Positions 34,382-42,759 of a stretch of DNA of 64,000 nucleotides are shown piece by piece; the first letter of the stretch is position 1; each line of letters opens with the position of its first letter. Source of the stretch: Paractinoplanes deccanensis (GTDB taxonomy: Bacteria; Actinomycetota; Actinomycetes; Mycobacteriales; Micromonosporaceae); the NCBI RefSeq assembly GCF_016862115.1, contig NZ_BOMI01000090.1:1-64000 (forward strand). The letters run 5' to 3'. The position numbers and the translations under genes are program-made. The notes beneath the pieces were generated by a model. It searched no databases. It worked only from the letters and a program-made list of their open reading frames with translations, and was not told where the DNA came from.

Positions 34382-34420
34382 AACGAGGGCCGCACCCGTC
34401 GCCAGGGTGCGGCCCTCGTT
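34382..34420 (-). terminator. Intrinsic terminator of the secreted-protein gene
   Basis: Perfect GC-rich hairpin: AACGAGGGCCGCACCC pairs with GGGTGCGGCCCTCGTT around a short loop. On the minus strand it is followed by a T-rich run (TTTTCTCTTTCTTT), and it lies just past the stop of the gene ending at 34432. Confidence 0.88.
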
Positions 34421-34431
34421 CAGTCATGCCA

Positions 34432-34788
34432 TTAGCGGTGGCCGTGCGGGCGGTTCGGGCCGTGCCCGTGGGTGTGGCCGTGGCCGCGGAAGTCGTTGCT
34501 CACCTTGAGCGCGACCCAGCCGCGCTTGAAGCCGCGGTACACCCGGTCGCAGTCGAACCGGTCCCACCGGTCGTGGAACTGGCCGATGCGGCCGACCTTC
34601 CAGCACTGGCTCTGCGTGCGGTAGAAGCCGACAAGGCGGTCGCCGCGGGGGCCCTTGTGGTCGCCGGCCTGGGTGGCGGAGCCGCCCTGAGCCGGGGCCG
34701 CGAGGGCGGCGGCGGGGGCGGCGGCCATGGTGAGGCCGGCGGCCAGGGCCACACCGGTCATCGTGATCTTGCGCATGACCTTATTCAT
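34432..34788 (-). CDS. Small secreted protein with a His-rich tail
   Basis: 118 residues. A Sec signal peptide with a basic start, long Ala-rich core and probable cleavage after ALAAPA. The mature part has two Cys and ends in a His-Gly-rich tail (GHGHTHGHGP), a likely metal-binding region. Not recognised. An AAAGG site precedes the ATG. The AT-rich upstream stretch and strong terminator suggest a well-expressed single gene. Confidence 0.78.
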   Translation of the reverse strand: MNKVMRKITMTGVALAAGLTMAAAPAAALAAPAQGGSATQAGDHKGPRGDRLVGFYRTQSQCWKVGRIGQFHDRWDRFDCDRVYRGFKRGWVALKVSNDFRGHGHTHGHGPNRPHGHR

Positions 34789-34924
34789 GACAATCGCCTT
34801 TCTCTCTCATCAAGTCGGTGCTTGATGGGGAGAATGTTAGGAGCGGCGATGCATTTTCGGCGCCGAGAAACGCAACCACGAAAGAGTGAATGATTTCCGT
34901 GGTGCAAATGATAAATATTGAGCG
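34789..34924 (-). promoter_or_regulatory. AT-rich promoter region with a small dyad
   Basis: Much more AT-rich than its surroundings. It contains ATCAAG-TCGGTG-CTTGAT (34809-34826), a six-base perfect dyad 20-40 bases before the secreted-protein start, which could be an operator. A TAAATATTG run lies further upstream. Confidence 0.45.
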
Positions 34925-35752
34925 CTATTTCGAATCGGGCCGGGCGTCGTCACGCAGGTAGAGATACCAATACGAGGTGGCGACGAAGACGACGGCGCCG
35001 ACCAGGTTGCCGAGACCGGCGAGCAGCCAGTTGCGCAGCGTGTCGTCCCAGCCCACGTCCGGCACGCCGGCGAAGATCGCGGCAGGCAGGAAGAACATGT
35101 TGGCCACGACGTGGTCGAAGCCCATCGCCACGAAGGCCATGATCGGGAAGAAGATCACGAGGACCTTGCCGGAGAGGGTGTCCGCGGCGAGCGCCATCCA
35201 CACGGCGAGGCACACCAGCCAGTTGCAGCCGACGGCGCGCAGGAAGATCTGCCAGTTGCTCTCGTGCAGGGCCTTGCCGTCGGCGATCGAGGCGAGCCGC
35301 TCGTAGGCCATGCCGCCCGAGGTGCCCGCGTCGGTGCCGACGTCGCCGATCACGCCGCTCTGCACGGCGAGGAAGTACGCGACGAACAGCGCGCCGGCGA
35401 GGTTGCCGACCAGCACGATGGTGAGGTTGCGGGCGATGTCCCCACCGGACAGCCGCCCCTGCATGGCGCCGATCGGCACCAGCATCATGTTGCCGGTCAG
35501 CAGGTGCGAGCCGGCCACCAGGACGAGGACCAGGCCGAGGGTGAACGCCGCGCCGGTGAACAGCGTCGGCAGGCTCCCCCACGTGCGCGGGTCCAGGCCG
35601 GACGACACCGCGATCGCCACCAGCCCGCCGAACGCGATGTACGCGCCGGCCAGGAAGGAGCCCACCAGGACCTTGTCCCACCGGAGCTCGGCCTTCTTCA
35701 CGCCCGTCGCCACCGCGGCCTGGGCGATCTCCGACGGTTCCTTCGCCGCCAT
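34925..35752 (-). CDS. Formate/nitrite transporter (FNT) family channel
   Basis: 275-residue pentameric anion channel of the FocA/NirC group with six membrane segments. Family signatures are LLTGNMM, GNLAGALF, GCNWLVCLAVW and GFDHVVANMFFLP. A GAGGGG site precedes the ATG. No nitrite reductase or formate enzyme is adjacent, so the ion is open. Confidence 0.92.
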   Translation of the reverse strand: MAAKEPSEIAQAAVATGVKKAELRWDKVLVGSFLAGAYIAFGGLVAIAVSSGLDPRTWGSLPTLFTGAAFTLGLVLVLVAGSHLLTGNMMLVPIGAMQGRLSGGDIARNLTIVLVGNLAGALFVAYFLAVQSGVIGDVGTDAGTSGGMAYERLASIADGKALHESNWQIFLRAVGCNWLVCLAVWMALAADTLSGKVLVIFFPIMAFVAMGFDHVVANMFFLPAAIFAGVPDVGWDDTLRNWLLAGLGNLVGAVVFVATSYWYLYLRDDARPDSK

Positions 35753-35807
35753 GGTCCCCTCCCCCTGCCGTACGAAGGAGGTGGATACCCGCCGATGCGA
35801 CGTCTAC

Positions 35808-36479
35808 TCAGGCCATCCACCCGGGGCGGATCAGACCGGCCTCGTACGCGTAGACGACCAGCTGGGCGCGGTCCCGGGCACCCAGTTTGATCATCGTGCG
35901 GCTGACGTGGGTCTTCGCGGTCGCCGGACTGATCACCAGGCGGGCGGCGATCTCGTCGTTCGACAGGCCCTCGGCCACCAGCACGAGGACCTCGCGCTCA
36001 CGGTCGGTCAACTGGTCGAGCTGCGCCGGCGGGGTGGCCTGGCGCCCGCGGCCACTACCGGCGAACTCCCCGATGACCCGGCGGGTCACGCTCGGCGACA
36101 GCAGCGCGTCACCGGCCGCGACGGCCCGCACGGCCCGGATCAGCTCGACCGGCTCGGTGTCCTTGACCAGGAACCCGGAGGCGCCGGAGCGCAGCGCCTC
36201 GAAGACGTACTCGTCCAGCTCGAAGGTGGTCAGGATGACCACCCGCACCCCGGCGAGATCCGGCTCGGCGGCGATGCGGCGGGTCGCCTCGATGCCGTCG
36301 ACGCCGGGCATCCGGATGTCCATCAGCACCACGTCGGGACGGGCCTGCTGGGCGAGCTTCACCGCCTCGAGGCCGTCGGCCGCCTCCCCCACGATCCGGA
36401 TGTCCGGCTCGGCGTTGAGCAGCGCCCGGAAGCCGGCCCGCACCAGGACCTGGTCGTCCGCCAGCAGCACCGAGATCAT
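35808..36479 (-). CDS. NarL/LuxR-type response regulator
   Basis: 223 residues. Receiver with ADDQ pocket and phospho-acceptor Asp54 (VLMDIRMPG). LuxR helix-turn-helix begins at LTDREREVLVLV with DEIAARLVISPATAKTHVSR. Its ATG follows the kinase TGA without any spacer (TGAATG). Confidence 0.92.
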   Translation of the reverse strand: MISVLLADDQVLVRAGFRALLNAEPDIRIVGEAADGLEAVKLAQQARPDVVLMDIRMPGVDGIEATRRIAAEPDLAGVRVVILTTFELDEYVFEALRSGASGFLVKDTEPVELIRAVRAVAAGDALLSPSVTRRVIGEFAGSGRGRQATPPAQLDQLTDREREVLVLVAEGLSNDEIAARLVISPATAKTHVSRTMIKLGARDRAQLVVYAYEAGLIRPGWMA

Positions 36480-37787
36480 TCAGCACTCCCTTCCCTCGTT
36501 GCGTCCGGAGAAGTCGTCGCGTCCGGAGGAGTCGTCGCCGGACGGCGCCGGCAGCAGCACCGACACGAGGAAGCCGCCGTCGACCGGCCCGGCCTCCAGC
36601 TTGCCGCCCAGGCTCTGGGCGCGTGCGCGCATGCCCGCGATGCCCGTGCCTCCCGCGGCCGCCGGGCCGTCGGGCTCGCCCTCGGCACGGCCGTCGTTGC
36701 GGATGCCCAGATGCAGCGCGGTCGGCAGGTAGTCGACACTCACCCGCGCCGCCGCGTCCGGCCCGGCGTGCTTGCGCACGTTCGTCAGGGCCTCCTGCAC
36801 GATCCGGTACGCGGCCCGGTCCACCTCGGGCGGCAGGTCACGCGGTTCGCCGGTCACCTTGGTCTCGACGGGCAGCCCCGCGTCGGCGGTCAGATCGCCG
36901 AGGCGGCTCAGGCCGAGCGCGGGCTGGCGGGGCGCGGCCTCGTCCTCGGTGCGCAGCACGCCGAGCACCGAGCGGACCTCGCGCAGCGCCTCCGCGCTCG
37001 CCGTCTTGATCGCGGTGAGCGCCTCCCGTGCCTGCTCGGGCTGCCGTTCCATGAGGTGCAGGCCGACACCGGCCTGCACGTTGATCAGCGACAGGTGGTG
37101 GCCGAGCACGTCGTGCAGCTCGCGGGCGATGCGCAGCCGCTCCTCGGACGCCTGGCGCCGCTCCTGCTCCTCACGGGCGCGGGCGCGCTCGGCGCGGACC
37201 TTCATCACCTCGGCCATGTGCTCGGCGCGCGCCTTCGACGCCGTACCCAAGAAGATCATCAACGCCATGCCGACGGGCAGCAGCAGCGCCTCGCGCAGGC
37301 CGGGCTGGACGCCGTCGTGCAGGCCGAGCCGGTCGGCGCCGAGACCACAGATCAGCAGGTACGCGGCATAGGCGGCGCCGGCGGACAGCGCGGCCGCGGT
37401 CGGGCGCCCGCGCCGCGCGATCTGGAAGAGCGCCAGCGCGGGGGCGACCGCGTAGACCCAGCTCGGCTCGGCGACGGTGGCGAAGGCGATCGAGGCGGCC
37501 GCGGCGATCGCGAAGACCGTCACCGGATAGGCGCGGCGCCAGGCCAGCGCGACCGGCCCGACGACCAGCAGGATCCAGGCCCACGGGGTGATCGGGACGA
37601 AGACCTTGCCCTCGTCGGCGAGGCCGTTCGCGCCGAGCACGTGGAAGAGCACGCCGGCGATGACCGCGCCGATGCCGGGGTGCACGCGGTCGGGGTTGAA
37701 CCGGCCGGTGCGGTTCTCCAGGCGCCACGGCGGGCCGGCGTTGGCGCCGGTCATCCAGGGCGGCTCGCGCCTTCTGCTCTGCCTCAC
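36480..37787 (-). CDS. Two-component sensor histidine kinase (NarL-type partner)
   Basis: 435 residues with about five to six membrane segments in residues ~35-185, a coiled-coil linker rich in Arg/Glu, a HisKA_3 box ARELHDVLGHHLS with His225, and an HATPase domain (QEALTNVRKHAG, GTGIAGMRARAQSLGG). The last ~20 residues come from a short DNA duplication. GTG 37787 is used; ATG 37754 is possible. It is cotranscribed with the regulator at 35808. Confidence 0.9.
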   Translation of the reverse strand: MRQSRRREPPWMTGANAGPPWRLENRTGRFNPDRVHPGIGAVIAGVLFHVLGANGLADEGKVFVPITPWAWILLVVGPVALAWRRAYPVTVFAIAAAASIAFATVAEPSWVYAVAPALALFQIARRGRPTAAALSAGAAYAAYLLICGLGADRLGLHDGVQPGLREALLLPVGMALMIFLGTASKARAEHMAEVMKVRAERARAREEQERRQASEERLRIARELHDVLGHHLSLINVQAGVGLHLMERQPEQAREALTAIKTASAEALREVRSVLGVLRTEDEAAPRQPALGLSRLGDLTADAGLPVETKVTGEPRDLPPEVDRAAYRIVQEALTNVRKHAGPDAAARVSVDYLPTALHLGIRNDGRAEGEPDGPAAAGGTGIAGMRARAQSLGGKLEAGPVDGGFLVSVLLPAPSGDDSSGRDDFSGRNEGREC

Positions 37788-38007
37788 ACCGCGAACCTAC
37801 GACAACGGCGGGCCCCGGGGCATCGGCGCGCGGACGGTGCGGGCCCTGCTCCGCCGGGAGTAGCGGGTGCGGTCGCCGTACTCCGCACGGCGTACGACCG
37901 AGGTGCGGAAGTAGGCCGCACGCCGCAACCAAGATGCTCCGACGGGGCGACGCCCCCGGCGGCGGAAAAGCCGACTCTGGTGACACGACGCCCACCGAGG
38001 AGGAACG
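37788..38007. other. Divergent intergenic region
   Basis: 220 bases between the kinase start and the DUF1707 start. It contains two related GTGCGG-rich stretches (about 37865-37910) in imperfect inverted order. No gene is convincing. Confidence 0.45.
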
Positions 38008-38481
38008 GTGCAACCCAACGACACCAAACGGATGCGGACCTCCGACAAGGAACGCGAGCAGGTCGCCGAGATCGTGCGGGCCGCGATGGCCGAAGGGCGG
38101 CTGGACCTCACCGAGGGTGAGGAGCGGCTCGCCGCCGCCTACGCTGCGAAGTTCCGCGACGAGCTCGCCCCGCTGACGGCCGATCTGCCCGGCAACGGGA
38201 TGTGGGCGCTCGCCGAGACGCCCGCGGTGAAGGAGGCGACACGCCGGGGGCTCCGGCGGCACTTCACCATCGTCGCGTCGGTCGCGATGATCCTCACGGG
38301 ACTGTGGATCCTGTCCGGCGCGCACTTCTTCTGGCCGGCGATCCCGCTCGCCTTCCTGGTCATGGGGCTCATCCGGCACGCGCGATGGGGCCGCTACGGG
38401 TACGCCCAGCGGGTCGCGCCGTGGAACGCGCCCGGCTACGGGAGCCACCCCCGATTCCACAGTGGACATCGGGGTTGTTGA
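38008..38481 (+). CDS. DUF1707 protein with 2TM segment
   Basis: 157 residues. The N-terminal SHOCT-like DUF1707 domain has RTSDKEREQVAEIVRAAMAE and GRLDLTEGEERLAAAYAAK. A hairpin of two membrane helices follows (residues ~95-130). Common in Actinobacteria and of unknown function. GTG 38008 has AGGAGGAA upstream. Confidence 0.88.
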   Translation: MQPNDTKRMRTSDKEREQVAEIVRAAMAEGRLDLTEGEERLAAAYAAKFRDELAPLTADLPGNGMWALAETPAVKEATRRGLRRHFTIVASVAMILTGLWILSGAHFFWPAIPLAFLVMGLIRHARWGRYGYAQRVAPWNAPGYGSHPRFHSGHRGC

Positions 38482-38537
38482 TCATCCCTCCCCGCTCTGC
38501 CAGAGTGATCCGGCTCTGTGGGGAGGGACAACACACC

Positions 38538-39368
38538 ATGATGGGTCCGTCGCACGCCCTGTCGGGCGCGGCCGCCTGGCTCGCCGGCAGCTGGGCGCTC
38601 GACCAGTTCGCCGGGTACGAGCAGTCACCGCTGGCGGTGACCGTCGGCACGCTCGTCTGCGCGGGCGGCGCCCTGCTGCCCGACCTCGACCTGTCCGGCA
38701 AGGTCACCCGCAACCAGGGCGGCGCGACCGTCGCCCGCACGTTCGGCGTCTTCTCGCTGTTCGCGGCCGAGGTCATCGAGAAGGTGTCGCTCGGCATCTA
38801 CACGGCGACCCGGCTCAGCAAGGACCCGCGCCGCAACAACGGGCACCGCACCTTCACGCACACGCTGCCGTTCGCGGCGCTGGTCGGCTGGGGCACCACG
38901 GCGCTCTGCGCCCACTACGGCAAATGGGCCGTGGTGGGCATCGTGTTCTTCATGGCCGGCCTGGCGCTGCGCGGCCTGTTCGACGAGTGGGCCGAGCGCG
39001 CCGGCTGGGTCATCGTGACGCTCTGCTCCGCGGCGATCGCCTGGTTCACCGCGGCGAACCTGCCCGGCGACCGCGGCTACCCGATGCTCGGCTTCGCCGT
39101 CGGGGTGGGCTGCGTCGTCCACTTACTGGGCGACATCATCACCTCGGCCGGCGTGCCGATCCTGTGGCCGATCCCGACCGGGCGCCGGCTCTGGCGGATG
39201 GTCGGCGTGCCGAACGGCATAGCCGTCAAGGTGGGCGGCAAGGTCGAGACGGTCGTGCTGCGCACGGCCTTCGTGGTGATCTCGCTGCTCGCGATCGCGG
39301 GCATCTTCGCCCCGACGCTGCTGCACCAGCTCGAGTTGGACGCCTGGGCGGACCGCGCGAGCCGCTAG
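38538..39368 (+). CDS. YdjM-like membrane-bound metal-dependent hydrolase
   Basis: 276 residues, multi-pass, of the LexA-regulated YdjM / DUF457 type. Key residues: SHALSG at the start, PDLDL, and the HRTFTHTLPF metal-binding stretch. A GGGAGGG site precedes ATG 38538. Function is unknown beyond predicted metal binding. Confidence 0.88.
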   Translation: MMGPSHALSGAAAWLAGSWALDQFAGYEQSPLAVTVGTLVCAGGALLPDLDLSGKVTRNQGGATVARTFGVFSLFAAEVIEKVSLGIYTATRLSKDPRRNNGHRTFTHTLPFAALVGWGTTALCAHYGKWAVVGIVFFMAGLALRGLFDEWAERAGWVIVTLCSAAIAWFTAANLPGDRGYPMLGFAVGVGCVVHLLGDIITSAGVPILWPIPTGRRLWRMVGVPNGIAVKVGGKVETVVLRTAFVVISLLAIAGIFAPTLLHQLELDAWADRASR

Positions 39369-39387
39369 GGACCATGAGGGTCGGCGG

Positions 39388-40825
39388 ATGCTCGACGGTC
39401 TCGACGCCGTCGCCTGGGGCGAGCTGTCCCACGCGTACGGCACAGCGCTGGACACGCCCGGCCTGCTGCGCCGGGCGATCCATGACCAGGAGGCGATCTC
39501 CGAGCTGCACGGCAGCGTCTTCCACCAGGGAAGCGTCTATTCGGCGACGGTCGCGGCGGTGCCGTTCCTCGCCGAGCTCGCCGCCGGGGAGTCGAGCGAC
39601 CGGCCGGGGCTGCTGTGGCGCCGGTGGGCGGTCGAGGAGGAACCCGCCGTGCGGGCGGCGCTGGCGCTCGCGCTGGGCGAGACCGATCCGGCCGGTGCTC
39701 GCGCCGTGCTGGCGGGGGCCGCGGTCGACGGCGAGCCGAACGTCCGGGCGGCCGCCGCGGTGGCCCTGCTGCGCGCGGGTCTCGCCTGGCCGGACGGCAC
39801 CGTCCCCGCCCTGGTGTCGGCGATCGACGAGGACGCCGAGATCACCTGGGCCTGGTCGCGCGGGGCGGAGTGGTACGAGGAAATCGTGGTCGCCCCGCCC
39901 GCCCCGGTGGCGGTCGCGGTCGCCGAACGAATGCTGCGCTCCGATCAGCCGGAGACCCGCAAGGCCGGGCTCTGGGCCGCCGGGGCGCGCTGCACCGCCC
40001 TGCGCTCGGCGCCGCCGGTGTTCGTGCCGCTGGTGGCGCCGGCGCTCGACGATCCGGACCCGGAGGTGCGAGACGACGCGCTGGACCTGCTGCGCCGGAG
40101 CGGCGCGGCGGTGCGGCAGTTCGCCGGCGTGTTGGCGCAGGTCGCGACCCGGTTCCCGGAGACGGCCGGAGAAGTCGCTTTCACGGCCGAACACCGCACG
40201 GTCGAGACGCTGATGCGGCTCGGTGACCCGCGCTGGGTCGCGCCGTTGCGCTCCGCGTGGGAACGGGGCCACCGCTCCCGGCTCATGGGCGGTGCGGCCT
40301 CGCTTCACGCCGGAGGTGCGCGACGCCGTACGAGTCGAGCTGCGCGCCGATCCGGCAACCGCCGAGGTGCTCGCGAGTGACGACGAGGTGGTGCTGGACG
40401 CCCTGCGCACCCTCCTGGCGGCGAAGTGGGTGCCGGAGCCGGCCGACCAGGTCATCGCCGGGCTCGGCGACGCGCTGTCCCCGCTGCTGCCCGCCGCGGC
40501 CCCGTTCCTGACCGGCAGCGCGGCCGAGACCTATCCGCAGCGCGACAAGCAGATCCTGGCCGCCCGGATCACCGCGGCCGTCCAAGGCCCGGAAAGGGTG
40601 CTGCCGACCGTCCAAGCCATCCTCGCCGGTGGTCACACACCGGCTCGCCACGCCGCCGCCCTCATCGCCTCGCTGGGCGCGATCGAGACGATCCCCGCAC
40701 TCGAAGCCCTGCTCGCCCAGGACGACCGCTTCCCCATCGCCGGCGGCGTCGACGACGTCGTGTGGGCCGACGAGCTGTTCCAGGAGCACATCAGGGACGC
40801 CCTGCGCCACCTGCGAGCCGGGTGA
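39388..40825 (+). pseudogene. HEAT-repeat protein, frameshifted
   Basis: Two adjacent frames each read as one HEAT/armadillo-like protein: 39388 to about 40285 (PAVRAALALALGETD, PNVRAAAAVALLRAG, PEVRDDALDLLRRSG) and then, shifted by one base, VRPRFTPEVRDAVRVELRAD to the stop at 40825 with further repeats (RHAAALIASLGA, IPALEALLAQ). The first frame degenerates into an Arg-rich tail ending at 40380. The slip lies near ATGGGCGGTGCGG (40284). If the base were corrected the protein would have about 478 residues. Real mutation or sequencing error cannot be told apart. Confidence 0.75.
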
Positions 40826-41760
40826 CGAGGGAAAGCACAGCGCCGGGACCGTCCTCGGCGCGCAGCCGGTGGGCGAGGACGGCGGCGCGCTCCCGACAGG
40901 CGGGCTCGTCGAGGCAGGCGCGCAGGGCCGCGGCCAGCGCCCCGGCGGTCAGCTCGGCCATCGGCAGCGGGCGCGGCGCCACGCACCCCGGCGAGCTTGA
41001 CGGCGGCCGCGACGACCTCCGGGAGCCGCTCCCTGTGCGCGGTCATGCTGCCGAACCCGACGAACACCGGCGGTGGCCCGGACCGCAGAAAATCGGCCAG
41101 ACGATCCGGCGGCCGCCACTCCGGCGGCCGGGCCGGCCACCAGTAGCCGGTCACGTGCGTGCTCGCGGGCCAGTCGGCGGGCCGCGGGACGACCGCCGAG
41201 CTGAAGCCGTGACAGACCGGCCAGTCGCCGTCCGGATCGGGAACGGGCAGGCCGAGCCGCCGCAGCACGCCGCCGTAGAGCGACCCCGCACGCGCAAGCA
41301 TCTGCCGGGCTGCGGCCAGGTTCTCGTCGGGCGCTCCGGCGGGCAGGCCGGGCAGCGGAAACTCACGGGTGGGCACCCCCGGCGCCAGGTACACGCCCAT
41401 GCTCGGCACGCCGAAGCTGTCGGCGACGGCCCGGCTCAGCGGCGCCGGCCCGAAAGCGGTGAGCACGAGATCCGCACCGGCGCCCACGGCAGCCGCCACC
41501 CCGTCGCCCAGCTGATCGAGGAAGTCGCCGAAGACGGCCCGCGCCGCCTCGGGGGACGGCGCGGCGGTCCGCGCACGGGTGAGCTCGACCGGGTCTCCGG
41601 GAAGCACCCGGTGCTCCAGGCCGCTGTCCCGTACGAGATCGGCGAACCGCTCGTGCGCCGCCAGCGCCACCTGATGTCCCGCCTCCCGGAGCCGCTGCCC
41701 GAGCCCCGTGAACGGCGCGACATCCCCACGCGAGCCCGCCGTCACGACCAGGATTCGCAC
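40791..41760 (-). pseudogene. Glycosyltransferase (GT1, MGT-like) with internal deletion
   Basis: GTG 41760 with GGGGGAG site starts a GT-B glycosyltransferase: ILVVTAGSRGDVAPFTGLGQ, later PVFVGFGSMTA. Just after KLAGVRG the frame breaks, and another frame resumes at the family's last helices (LPMAELTAGALAAALRA to a stop at 40791). The ~100 residues that normally hold the nucleotide-sugar site between these points are missing. It is therefore probably a dead gene. Its 3' end overlaps the HEAT gene's 3' end. Confidence 0.78.
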
Positions 41761-41811
41761 GCCGCTCCCCCGATCACGCTTGCGCCCGTCCTCCAGGATC
41801 GCACCGTGCGG

Positions 41812-42597
41812 ATGTCTGTGGTGATCGCTCAAATGCCCGTCGTGTGGGACGTGGAGGCCAATCTCGGCACGGTCCGGAACGTGGTCGGCGAGGCTCGTCC
41901 CGGCGACGTGGTGGTCCTGCCGGAGGGGATGCTGTCCGGCTACGGCGAGGACCTCACGCCCCTGGACGATCTGGATCCGGCCCTGCTCGGCCGAGCCGTG
42001 GAGCGGGTCGCGGAGCTGGCCGTTCAGCGGCGGGTGCACATCTTCGCCGGGTCGCTGCTGCCCTGCGGCGACGGGTGGTGCAACGCGGGTCTGTTCTTCT
42101 CCGCCGAGGGCGGCCACGCCGTCTACCGCAAAATCAATCTCGCGATGAACGAGCGTGGCCGGCTCCGGGCCGGCGACGGCCTGCCCACGTTCTCCGTGCC
42201 GCTTCCCGAGGGCCACGTCACCGTGGGTGTGCAGTTGTGCCGCGAGATCCGCTTCCCGGAGCAGTGGCAGCACCTGGCCTCGGCGGACGCTCGCCTGTTC
42301 GTCTATCTCACCAACGCCGCGAACGTCCGGGAGCCCGGCGGCGTGTGGCGCAGTCACCTGATCAGCCGGGCGGCGGAGAACCAGCGCTTCCTGGTCTCCG
42401 CCAATCTCGCGCACCCGGACCAGCACTGCCCGAGCATGGTGGTGTCGCCGCGCGGGGAGGTGCTCGGTGAGCTGCCGATGGGGCCGGCCGGGGTCCTGCG
42501 GCGCGACGTCGACCTGGCCGAGGCCGGTGACTGGTATCTCGGGCAGCGCCGCCAGGATGTTGTCTCCCTGACATACCGGGGTAATCCCGGATCATGA
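41812..42597 (+). CDS. Carbon-nitrogen hydrolase (nitrilase superfamily)
   Basis: 261-residue amidase or nitrilase-like enzyme with the full catalytic triad Glu38 (VVLPEGML), Lys107 (VYRKINL) and Cys143 (GVQLCREIRFP). Substrate unknown; the Cys context resembles aliphatic amidase or carbamoyl-hydrolase branches rather than true nitrilases. ATG 41812 is chosen. It is followed with ATGA overlap by a tiny acidic gene. Confidence 0.88.
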   Translation: MSVVIAQMPVVWDVEANLGTVRNVVGEARPGDVVVLPEGMLSGYGEDLTPLDDLDPALLGRAVERVAELAVQRRVHIFAGSLLPCGDGWCNAGLFFSAEGGHAVYRKINLAMNERGRLRAGDGLPTFSVPLPEGHVTVGVQLCREIRFPEQWQHLASADARLFVYLTNAANVREPGGVWRSHLISRAAENQRFLVSANLAHPDQHCPSMVVSPRGEVLGELPMGPAGVLRRDVDLAEAGDWYLGQRRQDVVSLTYRGNPGS

Positions 42598-42743
42598 CGA
42601 CTCAGCCGCAGGACCCAGACGTGCCGGACGACGAGCGGGCCGACGAGCAGGACGCGCCGGTGATCCCGGGCGGGGAGGACGTGCGGGTCGGGCCGGAGCA
42701 GTCCGACGAGCCGCAGGCCGGGGCCGCGGAGCCGACGGACTGA
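42594..42743 (+). CDS. Tiny acidic protein overlapping the nitrilase gene
   Basis: 49 residues, extremely acidic and Pro-rich, with no hydrophobic segment (DVPDDERADEQDAPVIPGGE). The ATGA overlap with the nitrilase stop suggests translation by reinitiation. Probably disordered. Not recognised. Confidence 0.5.
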   Translation: MTTQPQDPDVPDDERADEQDAPVIPGGEDVRVGPEQSDEPQAGAAEPTD

Positions 42744-42759
42744 CCGGCCCGGCCGTACC

